64,000 bases of DNA from Splendidivirga corallicola (GCA_030442035.1 JAUJEA010000009.1:124001-188000), one strand, 5' to 3'. Shown: positions 17,398-27,243, counted from the stretch's first letter. The notes: generated from the sequence alone by a model not told the origin. Program-made: numbers and translations.

Positions 17398-18114
17398 TTA
17401 ATCAATAATTTCATTGATGCTACGCTCTCCGGAAATATTAGGGATTCTTACGCTTCCTTTGGTACTCAATTTTCTTTTATAATATATAATCCAAAAATTT
17501 ATGAGTGGTATTCCAATAATACTGGGCCATATCCAGGCCCATATTCCGGGAAGAAAGTTTAAAACGGTAGCTGAGAATGCAGTAAGTGTCGCAATGTAAC
17601 CACCAATCATGCCACCAATATGGTTAAACAACCAGGCATTCTTTTCTTTTGGAGGTTTAATAAATGATCTGAGGTTCGATATTACCAAAGACAAACCACC
17701 AATACCAAATCCAATAGCCAGATATGCGAAAAAGCCATCTGAACTGTTAAGAACCATTGAAATTCCCCAAAGGACAAATGCAACATTAAAAATAGCAGTG
17801 ATCACCAACGCAAACCAATCAATCAGTTTTACTCCTTCACCCTTATGGAGCTTCTTATGATATAAAGTACGATATCCACTCACAATTGAATAATAGCTGA
17901 AAATGGCGATCATTAAGAGGAAGGGGATGAATTTATAGATTGACATGACCAGTGCAGTTATCGTTACAATTGTCATTCCCCAAAAGTAAACTTTGCCCCA
18001 TAGCCGGTGTTGTTTACCACCTTTTTTAGTGACCATGGCTATAGGAGCTACAGCCAAAGCGATCATTCCGGCAGCGATATGTAATACAAGCGATGCTTGA
18101 ATAATTTTTTCCAT
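17398..18114 (-). CDS. Polytopic membrane protein, DUF2306-like
   Basis: About 238 residues if it starts at the ATG at 18114; the open frame extends to 18186, but the added 24 residues lack family-like character and the MEKIIQASLVLHIAAGMIAL start looks natural. About seven hydrophobic segments are visible, with His residues in LHIAAG, KQHRLWG and KKLHKGEG regions that resemble the membrane heme or electron-transfer-like DUF2306 family. The assignment is tentative. It is 8 bp upstream of the LytS-like kinase gene and may modulate or supply the kinase's signal. Confidence 0.65.
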   Translation of the reverse strand: MEKIIQASLVLHIAAGMIALAVAPIAMVTKKGGKQHRLWGKVYFWGMTIVTITALVMSIYKFIPFLLMIAIFSYYSIVSGYRTLYHKKLHKGEGVKLIDWFALVITAIFNVAFVLWGISMVLNSSDGFFAYLAIGFGIGGLSLVISNLRSFIKPPKEKNAWLFNHIGGMIGGYIATLTAFSATVLNFLPGIWAWIWPSIIGIPLINFWIIYYKRKLSTKGSVRIPNISGERSINEIID

Positions 18115-18212
18115 TTTTCCTTCTTCAATAAATATGGTTTTAATTGTCTGCAAGAGAATTTTCCATGAGATTGGATGGGTTATCAATCATCATTGATAAC
18201 CCATCTATTAAA

Positions 18213-18854
18213 CTACTTACTACATTGCTGCTTCATTCCTTGCGCTTGACCTTTCCCCCATTGGGGTGCTAAGGGATTGTCGGATTTATAGGTTTCAAAT
18301 TTTTCTAATGATTTATCGATTAATCCGCAGGCTTCACTTGTGTCGGATCCAAAAAACTGGGCCATGCCGTGACTCATTTGTCCCAGCATTAAAAGTGCTC
18401 TTGGGTTTTCAGGATTCATCTGGACGGCCTTGTTCAACGATTGCATAGCCATTCCGGAATATTGCTGCCCCCTGGTAGCGGGGTCAACAGAAACTCGGAT
18501 CATATGTATAAAACCCTGCATGGCTACCAACTCAGATTCAGCCTCATTGAGCGCAATCCCCTTATCAAGTTGTTTCTGGGCAAGGTCTAAATATTCGTCT
18601 TTTTTTGAGATTTCTTCAGCTCTTGTACTCAACATAACATATGCGAATGAAGCATAATAGTGAGGCTCCCATTTATCTTTTTCCGCATTGGCAATCCGTT
18701 CCAAATTGTTCAGAACTGTCTTGAAATCCTCCTGTGTCTGAGCCTTATAGACCAATTCAATATTTTTTAACATGGCCTTTTCATATTTGTCATTAAAAGA
18801 AAAGGATGAGAAAACAATTAGTGCAATAATGGTTGGTAAGAATAACTTTTTCAT
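18213..18854 (-). CDS. Exported TPR-like protein
   Basis: About 213 residues from the ATG at 18854; a further in-frame start at 18899 would only add 15 non-signal-like residues. The N-terminus (MKKLFLPTIIALIVFSSFS) is a signal peptide. The mature part has helical-repeat features with ALxxLGQMSHGMAQ, KQLDKGIALNEAESE and SLNKAVQMNPENPRALLMLG, resembling tetratricopeptide repeats. It is probably periplasmic and would bind a protein partner. It lies between the TonB receptor gene (114 bp) and the DUF2306-like gene (98 bp), in the same orientation. Confidence 0.72.
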   Translation of the reverse strand: MKKLFLPTIIALIVFSSFSFNDKYEKAMLKNIELVYKAQTQEDFKTVLNNLERIANAEKDKWEPHYYASFAYVMLSTRAEEISKKDEYLDLAQKQLDKGIALNEAESELVAMQGFIHMIRVSVDPATRGQQYSGMAMQSLNKAVQMNPENPRALLMLGQMSHGMAQFFGSDTSEACGLIDKSLEKFETYKSDNPLAPQWGKGQAQGMKQQCSK

Positions 18855-18968
18855 TTTTTTATGATTTAGTAATACATTAAAACTTAATTGTGTATTCATT
18901 AAAATTGATGTCAGTAGTTCAGTCTAATCACTCATGATAGGTGTTTGTTCCAGCCTCTGCATTTAGCA

Positions 18969-21134
18969 TTACAGATTTGGCAGACCATTGAAAGTCTTAT
19001 CCTTTGCCAGCGTAATAAATACACCCAGAAAAATGAATCTGGACGCTGGCGGAGCAATGGCCCTTCTGTTATATTGCCCATGTGTATTGAGCTGATTACC
19101 ATATTCATATCCGAATATTTGCCTGGTCCCCAGAACATTGGTGATGAATGCATGGAAGATCACATTGCTTCTAAACAGGTAACTGACATTCATGCTCAGA
19201 TCGTGATAATTTTTTGTTCTTCCGGCATTAAATCCGGATTGATTGGGATCATGAAATGGTCTGGCACTGGTAAAAGAATAAGTAGCACCGATCTGACTTT
19301 TTATGTCCTCAATAAAATGCTTGTATACCACTGAGAAGTTATGTGAAGATGCGAACCTGGGGACAGCGCTGTATGGGAAATTTCTATAATCTCGTTTTGT
19401 ATCAAGAAAGGAATAAGAAATCCAGTAGTCAACATTCTTGAGTGTTTGATTATCTCTCCAAAAGATATCTATCCCCCTGGCATGTCCCACGCCGGTATTA
19501 TCGTAACCTGTTGGATCGGAAATATTTGAGTCATCATATTTGACAAGATCTTTGTAATCTTTGTAATAAGCTTCTATACGGAATGTTCTTTTAGTGTTGA
19601 TGACCTGATAGTTGAGAATATAATGATCAGATTTTTCGGGGCGAAGATCATTGTTGACTCTTAAGAGGCTATTTTCAGTTTGCTGTTGAAACTTACCATA
19701 GGCTAATGATACCTGGCTATTTTCCCCGGTTTTATAACCGAATGATAATCTTGGAGAAATGCTCCAAACGCCATTGAGGCCAATATGCTCCAGCCTTGCT
19801 CCTGCCCTGGTCACAAAATTCTTTGAGGTATAAATATCAGTTTCCAGGAAGCTTGCTAAAATGGGCTCGGAAAATGATTGAGTGTATGTTTCTCCCTCGG
19901 CTGATTCGAGGTCTAATGTATAATCCCTGTAAAATACTTCACTCCCGAAATTAAGTGCGAGTTTATCAGATACATCATTCGAAAGAACTATTTTAGTGTG
20001 GATCCCCTTCTGATGTTCCAGGGAATTCTCCACATTAAAATCTATATCATCCTTACTATTTGTGTAGGAGATGCCTGTTTTTATACTCCACCGTTCATTG
20101 AGGACATCCTTGTAAAAAATATTTAAGTATTGGTAATCGTTGATTATTCCGACTCTATCTTTAATGGAAGGCTCATCGATATCTGAAATGTTTACAACGA
20201 GATTTGAATGGTTGAAATTCCCATAGAATTTGAGCATTCCATTTTCATTGATCTGGCGCCTGATAGCAAAATTTCCGTCGAGAGAGGAGGGTGCTTTTAC
20301 AAGATCCAGCTTCTGCTTGATGATCCCAAAATATGGCGCAATATTAGTGTATTGAACCTTGCCTGAAAACGATGATTTTTCCCATACTTTGGTGGCAGAG
20401 ACATCTGTTCCAACAGACATGAGTGAAATATCAGCCCTATCCATCATTGCCTTATCTTTTGTATTAAGAATGAGCGCGGAGGATAAGGCTTGCCCATATT
20501 CTGCAGAATAACCACCTGTACTAAAGCTTGTTCCACTAAACATAAATGGGGAAAACCGCCCTCTGGATGGCGTATTAGGAACAGAAGGGCTGTATGTATT
20601 CAGCACCTGCATACCATCAATAAAAGTTTTTGTTTCAAAACCGGAACCTCCCCTAACGAATAACCTGCCTGTTTCACCTACGGTCTGGGTACCTGGCAGT
20701 GTATTAAGTGCACCGGCTATGTCCGCAGATGAACCGGCTGTAGTAACGATATCAAGGGGTTTAAGCACTTCCTTTTTACCTTCGTCTCCTGCGTTGAAGG
20801 AACCTGCGGAGATCACGACTGCATCAAGCTTATTGATGGTTTCAATTAGCTCAAAACTTAATTGGATAGCCTTTCCATTCAGCACAACTTCCTGTTCCAT
20901 CGTTTTAAAACCTATTGAGGTAATTACCAGTACATGGGGTCCTTCTTCGCTGGAAACAAAGGAAAAAGTTCCGTGAATATCAGTAGATGAACCATCGTAA
21001 GAGTCCTTGATATAAATATTGGCACCCACAATCGCTTCACCCTTTTTGTCCTTAACAATCCCGGAAATTTTGGTTTGTGAAAAAGCCTGAGTACACAAAA
21101 CAAGAAGTAAAATCGTATTTGTAAAGGTTTTCAT
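18969..21134 (-). CDS. TonB-dependent outer membrane receptor with carboxypeptidase-regulatory-like domain
   Basis: A 721-residue outer membrane protein. A signal peptide (residues 1-19) is followed by a CarboxypepD_reg-like domain (KISGIVKDKKGEAIVGANIYIK), then a plug with GSSADIAGALNTLPGTQTVGE and RGGSGFETKTFIDGM, then a beta barrel of about 500 residues. It should import a ligand with energy from TonB; the ligand is unknown. It is smaller than SusC proteins and has no SusD gene beside it. It heads a same-strand set with TPR, membrane, kinase and regulator genes. Confidence 0.93.
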   Translation of the reverse strand: MKTFTNTILLLVLCTQAFSQTKISGIVKDKKGEAIVGANIYIKDSYDGSSTDIHGTFSFVSSEEGPHVLVITSIGFKTMEQEVVLNGKAIQLSFELIETINKLDAVVISAGSFNAGDEGKKEVLKPLDIVTTAGSSADIAGALNTLPGTQTVGETGRLFVRGGSGFETKTFIDGMQVLNTYSPSVPNTPSRGRFSPFMFSGTSFSTGGYSAEYGQALSSALILNTKDKAMMDRADISLMSVGTDVSATKVWEKSSFSGKVQYTNIAPYFGIIKQKLDLVKAPSSLDGNFAIRRQINENGMLKFYGNFNHSNLVVNISDIDEPSIKDRVGIINDYQYLNIFYKDVLNERWSIKTGISYTNSKDDIDFNVENSLEHQKGIHTKIVLSNDVSDKLALNFGSEVFYRDYTLDLESAEGETYTQSFSEPILASFLETDIYTSKNFVTRAGARLEHIGLNGVWSISPRLSFGYKTGENSQVSLAYGKFQQQTENSLLRVNNDLRPEKSDHYILNYQVINTKRTFRIEAYYKDYKDLVKYDDSNISDPTGYDNTGVGHARGIDIFWRDNQTLKNVDYWISYSFLDTKRDYRNFPYSAVPRFASSHNFSVVYKHFIEDIKSQIGATYSFTSARPFHDPNQSGFNAGRTKNYHDLSMNVSYLFRSNVIFHAFITNVLGTRQIFGYEYGNQLNTHGQYNRRAIAPPASRFIFLGVFITLAKDKTFNGLPNL

Positions 21135-21282
21135 GTCCTAATCATTTGATACAAAAATTCAATCGCTCATGGGCTTTTAAAAAAAAGAGCTTCCGAATTG
21201 TGGACTTTTATAGATGAATTGTCGAAGAGCCTTGCTGATAAAGGAGTGGAAATGTGAAGAGAGGTTAAAATTCCTTAAAAAG

Positions 21283-21312
21283 TTTGTTAATACGAAAATT
21301 TTCGTAATATTG
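21283..21312 (+). promoter_or_regulatory. Candidate promoter with an embedded 16-bp palindrome
   Basis: TTTG at 21283-21286 is separated by 18 bp from TAATATTG (21305-21312), one mismatch from TAnnTTTG. The spacer contains a perfect 16-bp palindrome, TACGAAAATTTTCGTA (21291-21306), whose right end overlaps the -7 box. A dimeric regulator bound there would block polymerase. It serves the permease gene starting at 21340, 28 bp downstream. Confidence 0.5.
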
Positions 21313-21339
21313 AGCTGATTTCTAAAACCTGAAAACAAC

Positions 21340-23730
21340 ATGCTCAAAAACCTTTTCAAAACCGCAATCAGGAATATTCTTAGGGATAAGTTCTACACAT
21401 TGGTAAATGTATTGGGATTGACGATCGGAATAACATGTAGTGTTTTTTTATTGTTCTACGTTCTGGATGAATTGAGCTATGATCGATATCATGCTAACGC
21501 CCCTAATATTTACAGGATAGTTTCCAATATTAAAGAACCAGACAACGAATTCACCTGGGCGGTAGCTCAGATTCCTATGGCGCCCGAGCTAAGAGATAAA
21601 TTTTCGGAGGTAAAAGACGCCGTGAGATTTTTCTCTTTAGGCAGACGTCTTTATAAGCATGGCGTCAAGCAGTTTTATGAAGAGGATTTCTACCTGGCCG
21701 ACAGCACGGTATTCGAGGTTTTCTCCTATGAATTTTTATATGGGAATCCCGATATAGCCCTGGATGAACCAAATGCTGTTGTATTGACCGAATCTATAGC
21801 TGTCAAATATTTCGATAAGGTTAATGCATTAGGGGAATCTCTAACGAATCAGGACGGAGATGAGCTGAAGGTTACCGGCATAATTAAAGATGTTCCACAT
21901 AATTCTCATTTCATTTTTGATGCGTTGATTTCCAGAAGTAGTATACCGGAATATAGAGGCAGCTGGGGTAGCTTTGGTGTGTTCACCTATATTATGCTGC
22001 CCGACAATTACAATGTTGAGGATATGCAGCCTAATTTTGAATCTGTTTTAAAGGAGCATATCAACCCAATTTTTGAGAGTATTGGTATAACCATCAACTA
22101 TGAACTCCAACCCATCAGAGATATTCACCTATATTCTAAAATACAAGATGAGGCAGAGCACGGAGGAGACATATCCTATATCTATATCTTTTTGGCCATT
22201 GCCACTTTTATGTTGATCATTGCAGCCATCAACTATATGAATCTAGCCACAGCAAGATCTGTCAAAAGAGCAAAGGAGGTAGGGATTAGAAAAGTCATGG
22301 GTTCTCAAAAAGGGCAACTTATAGTTCAGTTCATGACAGAGTCGGTTACCCTATCTGTAATTGCACTTGTAGTGAGCATTGGTCTGATATATATTTTCTT
22401 ACCATCCTTTAATAATTTAGCTAATAAATCTATAGGCTTTGGTTATTTATTAGATCCACAAATATTGTTGATCCTGCTTGGAACAGTCATTTTTGTTGGA
22501 ATCATTGGGGGTAGCTATCCCGCCTTTTATTTATCCAGCTTTAATCCGGCCAACGTAATGAAGGGAACAACCTCACATAAAGGAGGGAACCCCCTATTAA
22601 GAAAGGGGCTGGTAATCTTCCAGTTTTGTATTTCTATTTTTATGCTGGTTTCGACCTTGGTAGTATTCAATCAACTTGAATTTATGAGAAGCAAGGACCT
22701 TGGCTTTAGCAAAGACCAGGTTGTTAGAGTAGAAATGCCTTCCGGTGACCTCCGTCAGAAATACCAGGTACTTAGAAATAGATTGCTTCAAAATTCATCG
22801 ATCATTTCTGTTGCGTCATCGTCTTCATCTCCCGGCAATAACGTTGGAAAGGTGATCTTCAATGTGGAATCAGAGGATGGAGAAATGATTGAGCGAGGAA
22901 TAGATTTCTTTAACGTTGACTATGATTTCGTTACCACTATGGAAATGAAAGTTGTTCAGGGAAGAAACTTTTCCAGAGAGGTACTTACAGATACGACTGA
23001 AGCCGTGTTGGTCAATGAGGCCATGGTCAGAAGAATGAATTGGTCTGAGCCTTTGGGCAAAAAGTTCGAGATGCCCACCAGAGGGCCCGACCCTCAAGTT
23101 GCTGAGGTCATTGGTGTGTTGAAAGATTATCATCAAAATTCTCTTTATTCCGAAATAGAGCCTTTAATGGTAAGATTCAGAAAAACCAATTATTTTATGT
23201 TTGCGAAAATAGCTGGAGGTTCAATTACTGAAACTGTAGCGGCGATGGAAAAAGATTGGAAAGCCATTCATGGGGATTTTCCTTTTGAATATGAATTCCT
23301 AGATCAAGACTTTGATTCTCAATATCAGGCTGATGTGAAGCGCGGGAAAATATTTACCATATTCTCTATACTTACGATCATCATTGCCTGTCTTGGGTTA
23401 TTAGGTTTGGCCTCTTTTACTACTGAGCAAAGAACCAAAGAAATAGGCATCAGAAAAGTAATTGGTGCTGGAGTCCAAACCATTGTTTTATTGGTTTCCA
23501 AGGAGTTTTTCATACTGATTCTGATAGCCGTTCCAATCTCGTTTTTTGGTTCCTATTATTTTCTGAAAAATTGGCTTGCTAACTTCGCTTATGGTATTGA
23601 ACTACAAAGTCAGGTGGGAACGTTTGTCCTGTCAGCAGTGCTGGCACTTACAATCACCTTTTTAACCATAGCATTTCACACGATACGGGCTGCTACAAGA
23701 AATCCGGTAAATGCTTTGAGAATGGAATGA
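21340..23730 (+). CDS. ABC transporter permease, MacB/FtsX type (Bacteroidota efflux-like)
   Basis: A 796-residue permease with two tandem units, each with a MacB-like periplasmic core and an FtsX-type membrane region. Unit 1: membrane start LVNVLGLTIGITCSVFLLFY, periplasmic part to about residue 280, then three segments around 285-400. Unit 2: FVVSTLVV-like segment near 430, periplasmic part, and the C-terminal GIRKVIGAGVQTIVLLVSKEF group. No cognate ATPase gene is next to it. This subtype usually works with an unlinked ATPase and is probably regulated in response to envelope stress, but its substrate is unknown. Confidence 0.9.
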   Translation: MLKNLFKTAIRNILRDKFYTLVNVLGLTIGITCSVFLLFYVLDELSYDRYHANAPNIYRIVSNIKEPDNEFTWAVAQIPMAPELRDKFSEVKDAVRFFSLGRRLYKHGVKQFYEEDFYLADSTVFEVFSYEFLYGNPDIALDEPNAVVLTESIAVKYFDKVNALGESLTNQDGDELKVTGIIKDVPHNSHFIFDALISRSSIPEYRGSWGSFGVFTYIMLPDNYNVEDMQPNFESVLKEHINPIFESIGITINYELQPIRDIHLYSKIQDEAEHGGDISYIYIFLAIATFMLIIAAINYMNLATARSVKRAKEVGIRKVMGSQKGQLIVQFMTESVTLSVIALVVSIGLIYIFLPSFNNLANKSIGFGYLLDPQILLILLGTVIFVGIIGGSYPAFYLSSFNPANVMKGTTSHKGGNPLLRKGLVIFQFCISIFMLVSTLVVFNQLEFMRSKDLGFSKDQVVRVEMPSGDLRQKYQVLRNRLLQNSSIISVASSSSSPGNNVGKVIFNVESEDGEMIERGIDFFNVDYDFVTTMEMKVVQGRNFSREVLTDTTEAVLVNEAMVRRMNWSEPLGKKFEMPTRGPDPQVAEVIGVLKDYHQNSLYSEIEPLMVRFRKTNYFMFAKIAGGSITETVAAMEKDWKAIHGDFPFEYEFLDQDFDSQYQADVKRGKIFTIFSILTIIIACLGLLGLASFTTEQRTKEIGIRKVIGAGVQTIVLLVSKEFFILILIAVPISFFGSYYFLKNWLANFAYGIELQSQVGTFVLSAVLALTITFLTIAFHTIRAATRNPVNALRME

Positions 23731-23780
23731 TTTAGATAAAAAGGTTGTATGCTCTTTCATGTGTAGATGAAAATGTTTAC

Positions 23781-23817
23781 AAGCATTTCAAGCCATAATT
23801 TGTCGTTTGAAATGCTT
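23781..23817. repeat. 11-bp perfect inverted repeat (hairpin) between the permease and amidohydrolase genes
   Basis: AAGCATTTCAA (23781-23791) pairs exactly with TTGAAATGCTT (23807-23817) across a 15-base loop. There is no run of T on either side, so it is not a classical intrinsic terminator. It may be an RNA structure in a transcript reading from the permease gene, or a binding site for a dimeric protein. Confidence 0.45.
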
Positions 23818-23899
23818 AATGCACAATTGCCATTGTATTTCTTTTGATAAATCATGATTTAGGGATATTTTGATGCAGACAACAAAAATACCCTAATAT

Positions 23900-25336
23900 A
23901 TGCTTTCCAAAAAACTGTTACTCCCTTTACTTATTATATTGCTTGAGGCACCTTTAATTGCTCAAAAAGCCAAGGATAAAATAATTCAAGATTTAGATAA
24001 AAACATTTCAAAGTATTCGGAAATAGCCAAAGACATCTGGGAATATGCTGAGGTTGGTTATCAGGAAGAAAAAAGTACGGCCTTATTGCAATCGGTTCTG
24101 AAAAAGGAAGGCTTTACTATAAAGCAAGGGGTGGCCGGAATGCCCACGGCATTTGTCGCAACCTATGGTTCAGGATCTCCTACCATTGCTATCTTGGCGG
24201 AATTTGATGCTTTGCCGGGTATTTCACAAGATGCTGTTCCGGAGAGAAAAGTAGTAAAGGAAGGTGCAGCTGGCCATGCATGTGGCCATCACCTGTTTGG
24301 TACAGGTTCAATGGCTGCGGGAATTGCTGTGAAAAATTGGTTAAAGTCATCAGGAACCAGTGGGACCATACGTGTTTATGGAACTCCAGCTGAGGAAGGT
24401 GGGGCTGGCAAGGTATATATGGTCCGGGAAGGTTTATTTGAAGACGTGGATGCTGTTTTACACTGGCATCCATCCAGCAGGAATGGAGCAGGTGCCAAAA
24501 GTTCTTTGGCTAATAAATCAGCTAAATTTCGCTTCTATGGGAAAGCTTCTCATGCGGCAGCTTCCCCGGAAAAAGGAAGATCGGCCTTGGATGGTGTAGA
24601 GGCGATGAATCTTATGGTTAACATGTTACGTGAGCATGTTCCGGCAGAGGCCAGGATACACTATGTGATTACCCGAGGAGGAGAAGCTCCTAACGTAGTG
24701 CCTGAATTTGCCGAGGTATTTTATTATGTCCGTCATCCTGAAATGGAAATTGTTAAGGAAACCTTTGAAAGAGTTGTGAATACCGCTGAGGGCGCTGCCC
24801 TGGGTACCGGTACAAAAATGGAATATGAGGTTATACATGGTTTGTACAACGTCTTGCCAAATGAAACACTGTCCAAGATCATGTTCAGGAATTTGCAAAA
24901 AGTGGGAGGTGTGGAATATAATCAGGAAGAGAAATTATTTGCTGAAAAGATCTTGGCAACTTATGATCCGGATGGATTGACTACAGAATCTGCTGGTTTA
25001 ATAGATCCCTACGTTTACTCACCCAGAGGGAGTGGGGGTTCAACAGATGTTGGGGATGTTAGCTGGGCTGTTCCCACCGCTGGAATGAACGCTGCTACCT
25101 GGGTGCCAGGAACCTCTGCTCATTCGTGGCAGGCTGTTGCTGCCGGTGGTACTACCATTGGCTTCAAAGGAATGATGGTTGCTGCAAAAACTTTAGCAAC
25201 CACAGCCTATGACCTTTTTAAGGATCCAAGTGTGCTGGCTCCGGCTAAGGAAGAACTCCTGAGCAGGAGAGGTGATAACTTTAGATATGAATCACTTCTT
25301 GGAGACAGGTTGCCGCCACTTGATTACAGAAAGTAG
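23900..25336 (+). CDS. Secreted M20-family amidohydrolase (AbgB/p-aminobenzoyl-glutamate-like)
   Basis: A 478-residue M20 peptidase-family amidohydrolase. The N-terminus MLSKKLLLPLLIILLEAPLIAQ is a signal peptide, so the enzyme is exported. Motifs: YAEVGYQEEKS, AEFDALPGIS, GHACGHHLFGTG (metal ligands), PAEEGGAG with the catalytic Glu pair, ALHWHPSS-type (VLHWHPSSRNG), and a dimerisation insert with KASHAAASPEKGRSALDGVE. The length matches AbgB-type proteins. It probably cleaves an amide or N-acyl amino acid; the substrate is open. Confidence 0.88.
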   Translation: MLSKKLLLPLLIILLEAPLIAQKAKDKIIQDLDKNISKYSEIAKDIWEYAEVGYQEEKSTALLQSVLKKEGFTIKQGVAGMPTAFVATYGSGSPTIAILAEFDALPGISQDAVPERKVVKEGAAGHACGHHLFGTGSMAAGIAVKNWLKSSGTSGTIRVYGTPAEEGGAGKVYMVREGLFEDVDAVLHWHPSSRNGAGAKSSLANKSAKFRFYGKASHAAASPEKGRSALDGVEAMNLMVNMLREHVPAEARIHYVITRGGEAPNVVPEFAEVFYYVRHPEMEIVKETFERVVNTAEGAALGTGTKMEYEVIHGLYNVLPNETLSKIMFRNLQKVGGVEYNQEEKLFAEKILATYDPDGLTTESAGLIDPYVYSPRGSGGSTDVGDVSWAVPTAGMNAATWVPGTSAHSWQAVAAGGTTIGFKGMMVAAKTLATTAYDLFKDPSVLAPAKEELLSRRGDNFRYESLLGDRLPPLDYRK

Positions 25337-25454
25337 TTTTTTGATCATACTGTTCTCAGGGATGTGCTCTGCCGACATGGATTTAAAATGAACTTTTATT
25401 AACCCTAAGTGAATTTGCTGTTAGACAATTCGGATATACCTTATTTGAATTTGG

Positions 25455-26066
25455 CTAAGAAAAAATATCCATGATGGTATAGAAACCCAGGCCCAGAAAG
25501 ATAAACCCCGTTATTTTGTTTACAATGAAATTGTTTTGAAAGGAAAATGATAGCCGGGAAATAATAATGGCCAATAGTGCAAGTAATAAGAAAGTTCCGG
25601 ACGAAATACCTAAAATATAAAACCAAAAGGTGCCTTTGGAAAGAGCTAACCAGTTTTGACTTTGCAGGTAAGTTGTAACCGCTATCCAGAAAGGAATTGC
25701 CAAGGGATTAAAAATACTGATAACAACTCCCTTCATAAATCCCTTTCGTTTGCTATCACGATCTTGTTCCGGTAGCTTTTTCTTTTTGCTTATAAGATTG
25801 ATAACCCCAAGTGCAAACATCGCCATAGCAGCAATTACCTTGAAGGTTATTGTAAAATCCATTTTGCTAACCAAAAATAACTGCAGCCAAACGGCAAAGG
25901 CAGCATAGAAAAATTCAACAAATGCGGCTCCCAGACCAAATGAAATGGCACTGCTTCTTTGTCCATTCAATGAGAGCTGCATAACACTGATGTTAATGGT
26001 TCCGGGAGGGATAGAACCCAAAAAACTAAAGAATAGCCCTACGATAAAAACTTGTAAGATATCCAT
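25455..26066 (-). CDS. LysE-family transporter
   Basis: A 203-residue exporter with six hydrophobic segments. The N-terminal GLFFSFLGSIPPGTINISVMQLSLNG carries the family's conserved PPG-like segment; NPLAIPFWIAVTTYLQSQ and LGISSGTFLLLALLAI match the C-terminal half. LysE proteins export basic or other amino acids and small amines. It lies 28 bp after the membrane ATP-grasp gene, which suggests that it might export that enzyme's product. Confidence 0.85.
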   Translation of the reverse strand: MDILQVFIVGLFFSFLGSIPPGTINISVMQLSLNGQRSSAISFGLGAAFVEFFYAAFAVWLQLFLVSKMDFTITFKVIAAMAMFALGVINLISKKKKLPEQDRDSKRKGFMKGVVISIFNPLAIPFWIAVTTYLQSQNWLALSKGTFWFYILGISSGTFLLLALLAIIISRLSFSFQNNFIVNKITGFIFLGLGFYTIMDIFS

Positions 26067-26094
26067 TACATGAAATCAGTATTATACAATGAAT

Positions 26095-27243
26095 TTAACC
26101 ATTTTTGAGCTTGTTATAAGCACGTAGCTTCTTAATCTCTTTTAGCCCCTCCCTTACAGTCATGTAGGGGATTCCTCTCCGATGGTTTTCACGACTGATC
26201 TTTAAAAGAATGTTTAAATGATGAAAAATATCTCTGTACGCTGTAAAAATGGAAGTTCCTGGCTGATATATGTGTCCTGGTTCAGAACCAGCCCCGTTCA
26301 ATTCCATGATTTTTATGTTTTCACCTTTATATAGATCTTCGTAGCTTTTGCAACGAAGATCAAATCTTCCAAAGTAAAAACCATTGATACTTTTGCTGAT
26401 CCTGTCAAAAACCTGATGTAGCTGTTCATTGATCAAATGATTGCCATTTAGAAATGCAGTCCCCCGGCAATGATTTCCTATGGAGACCAATTCTATTTGT
26501 TCTCCAGCTTTGGGCACTTGTTCCATTTTGTGTTTTAAGCTAACCTTCAGCGTATCGTATTGAAGTTTAGCTCGTGGTTTCTTTAAGATAAGCTGTTGGA
26601 TAGTAGAAGTTCCGTCTCCGGTAACTTTAAGCATATCTTTTAGAACAATGGAGCTCACTTTTCCAGTTTCTTCCGAAGGGAATCTATAATAGAAAACACC
26701 CATTTCGATAGGGAATGTTATAAATTCCTGCATAAGAAAATCTACCCTGATGCTTTTTAGATAATCCCGAAGTTCGGTTTCATCATGTATTTTTTCAACA
26801 AATGAGCCTCTTTCCCCAATGTCTGGCTTTAAAATGAAAGGAAAACAAATACCCTTTTTCGACATGGAAGTTAAAATTTCCTCAACTGTGGTTGATGAAG
26901 GGAAGTGGATGGTTTTTGGTTTGTATTTAGGCAAGATCAGGTCCAGGATCTTAATCTTTGATTCCCCAAGCATACCACCATTTTCAATACTAGGATTTGA
27001 AGCCGAAAAAAAGAAAACGGCCCTTGCACGGATAATCAGAAAGATCCAATACACAAATACCGGTATATAGACGATTTCAAATGGCCAATATTCCCAGTGA
27101 CTAAACTTAATCCAGAACTTTGAAAGTTTGATTTTCTCAAACCAGGTAGGGGCTGTAGTTTTTGCTGTTTGAGATCCATCGCTGACAACCAAGCTATCAA
27201 TGGTATTTGTGTCCACTTTTAGCAATTTATTCTCGACACTCAT
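26095..27243 (-). CDS. Membrane-anchored ATP-grasp ligase-like protein
   Basis: A 382-residue protein. A soluble N-terminal tail is followed by a hydrophobic segment at about 56-74 (IVYIPVFVYWIFLIIRARAV) and then an ATP-grasp domain with PFILKPDIGERGSFVEKI (nucleotide-binding Lys and Gly loop), YLKSIRVDFLMQEF, FGRFDLRCKSYEDLYKGENIKIMELNGAGSEP (Mg-binding Asp, Glu, Asn). The family resembles D-alanine-D-alanine ligase-like enzymes. It probably joins a carboxylate to an amine or amino acid at the membrane. Neither substrate is known. It lies between DinB (37 bp) and LysE (28 bp) genes. Confidence 0.78.
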   Translation of the reverse strand: MSVENKLLKVDTNTIDSLVVSDGSQTAKTTAPTWFEKIKLSKFWIKFSHWEYWPFEIVYIPVFVYWIFLIIRARAVFFFSASNPSIENGGMLGESKIKILDLILPKYKPKTIHFPSSTTVEEILTSMSKKGICFPFILKPDIGERGSFVEKIHDETELRDYLKSIRVDFLMQEFITFPIEMGVFYYRFPSEETGKVSSIVLKDMLKVTGDGTSTIQQLILKKPRAKLQYDTLKVSLKHKMEQVPKAGEQIELVSIGNHCRGTAFLNGNHLINEQLHQVFDRISKSINGFYFGRFDLRCKSYEDLYKGENIKIMELNGAGSEPGHIYQPGTSIFTAYRDIFHHLNILLKISRENHRRGIPYMTVREGLKEIKKLRAYNKLKNG

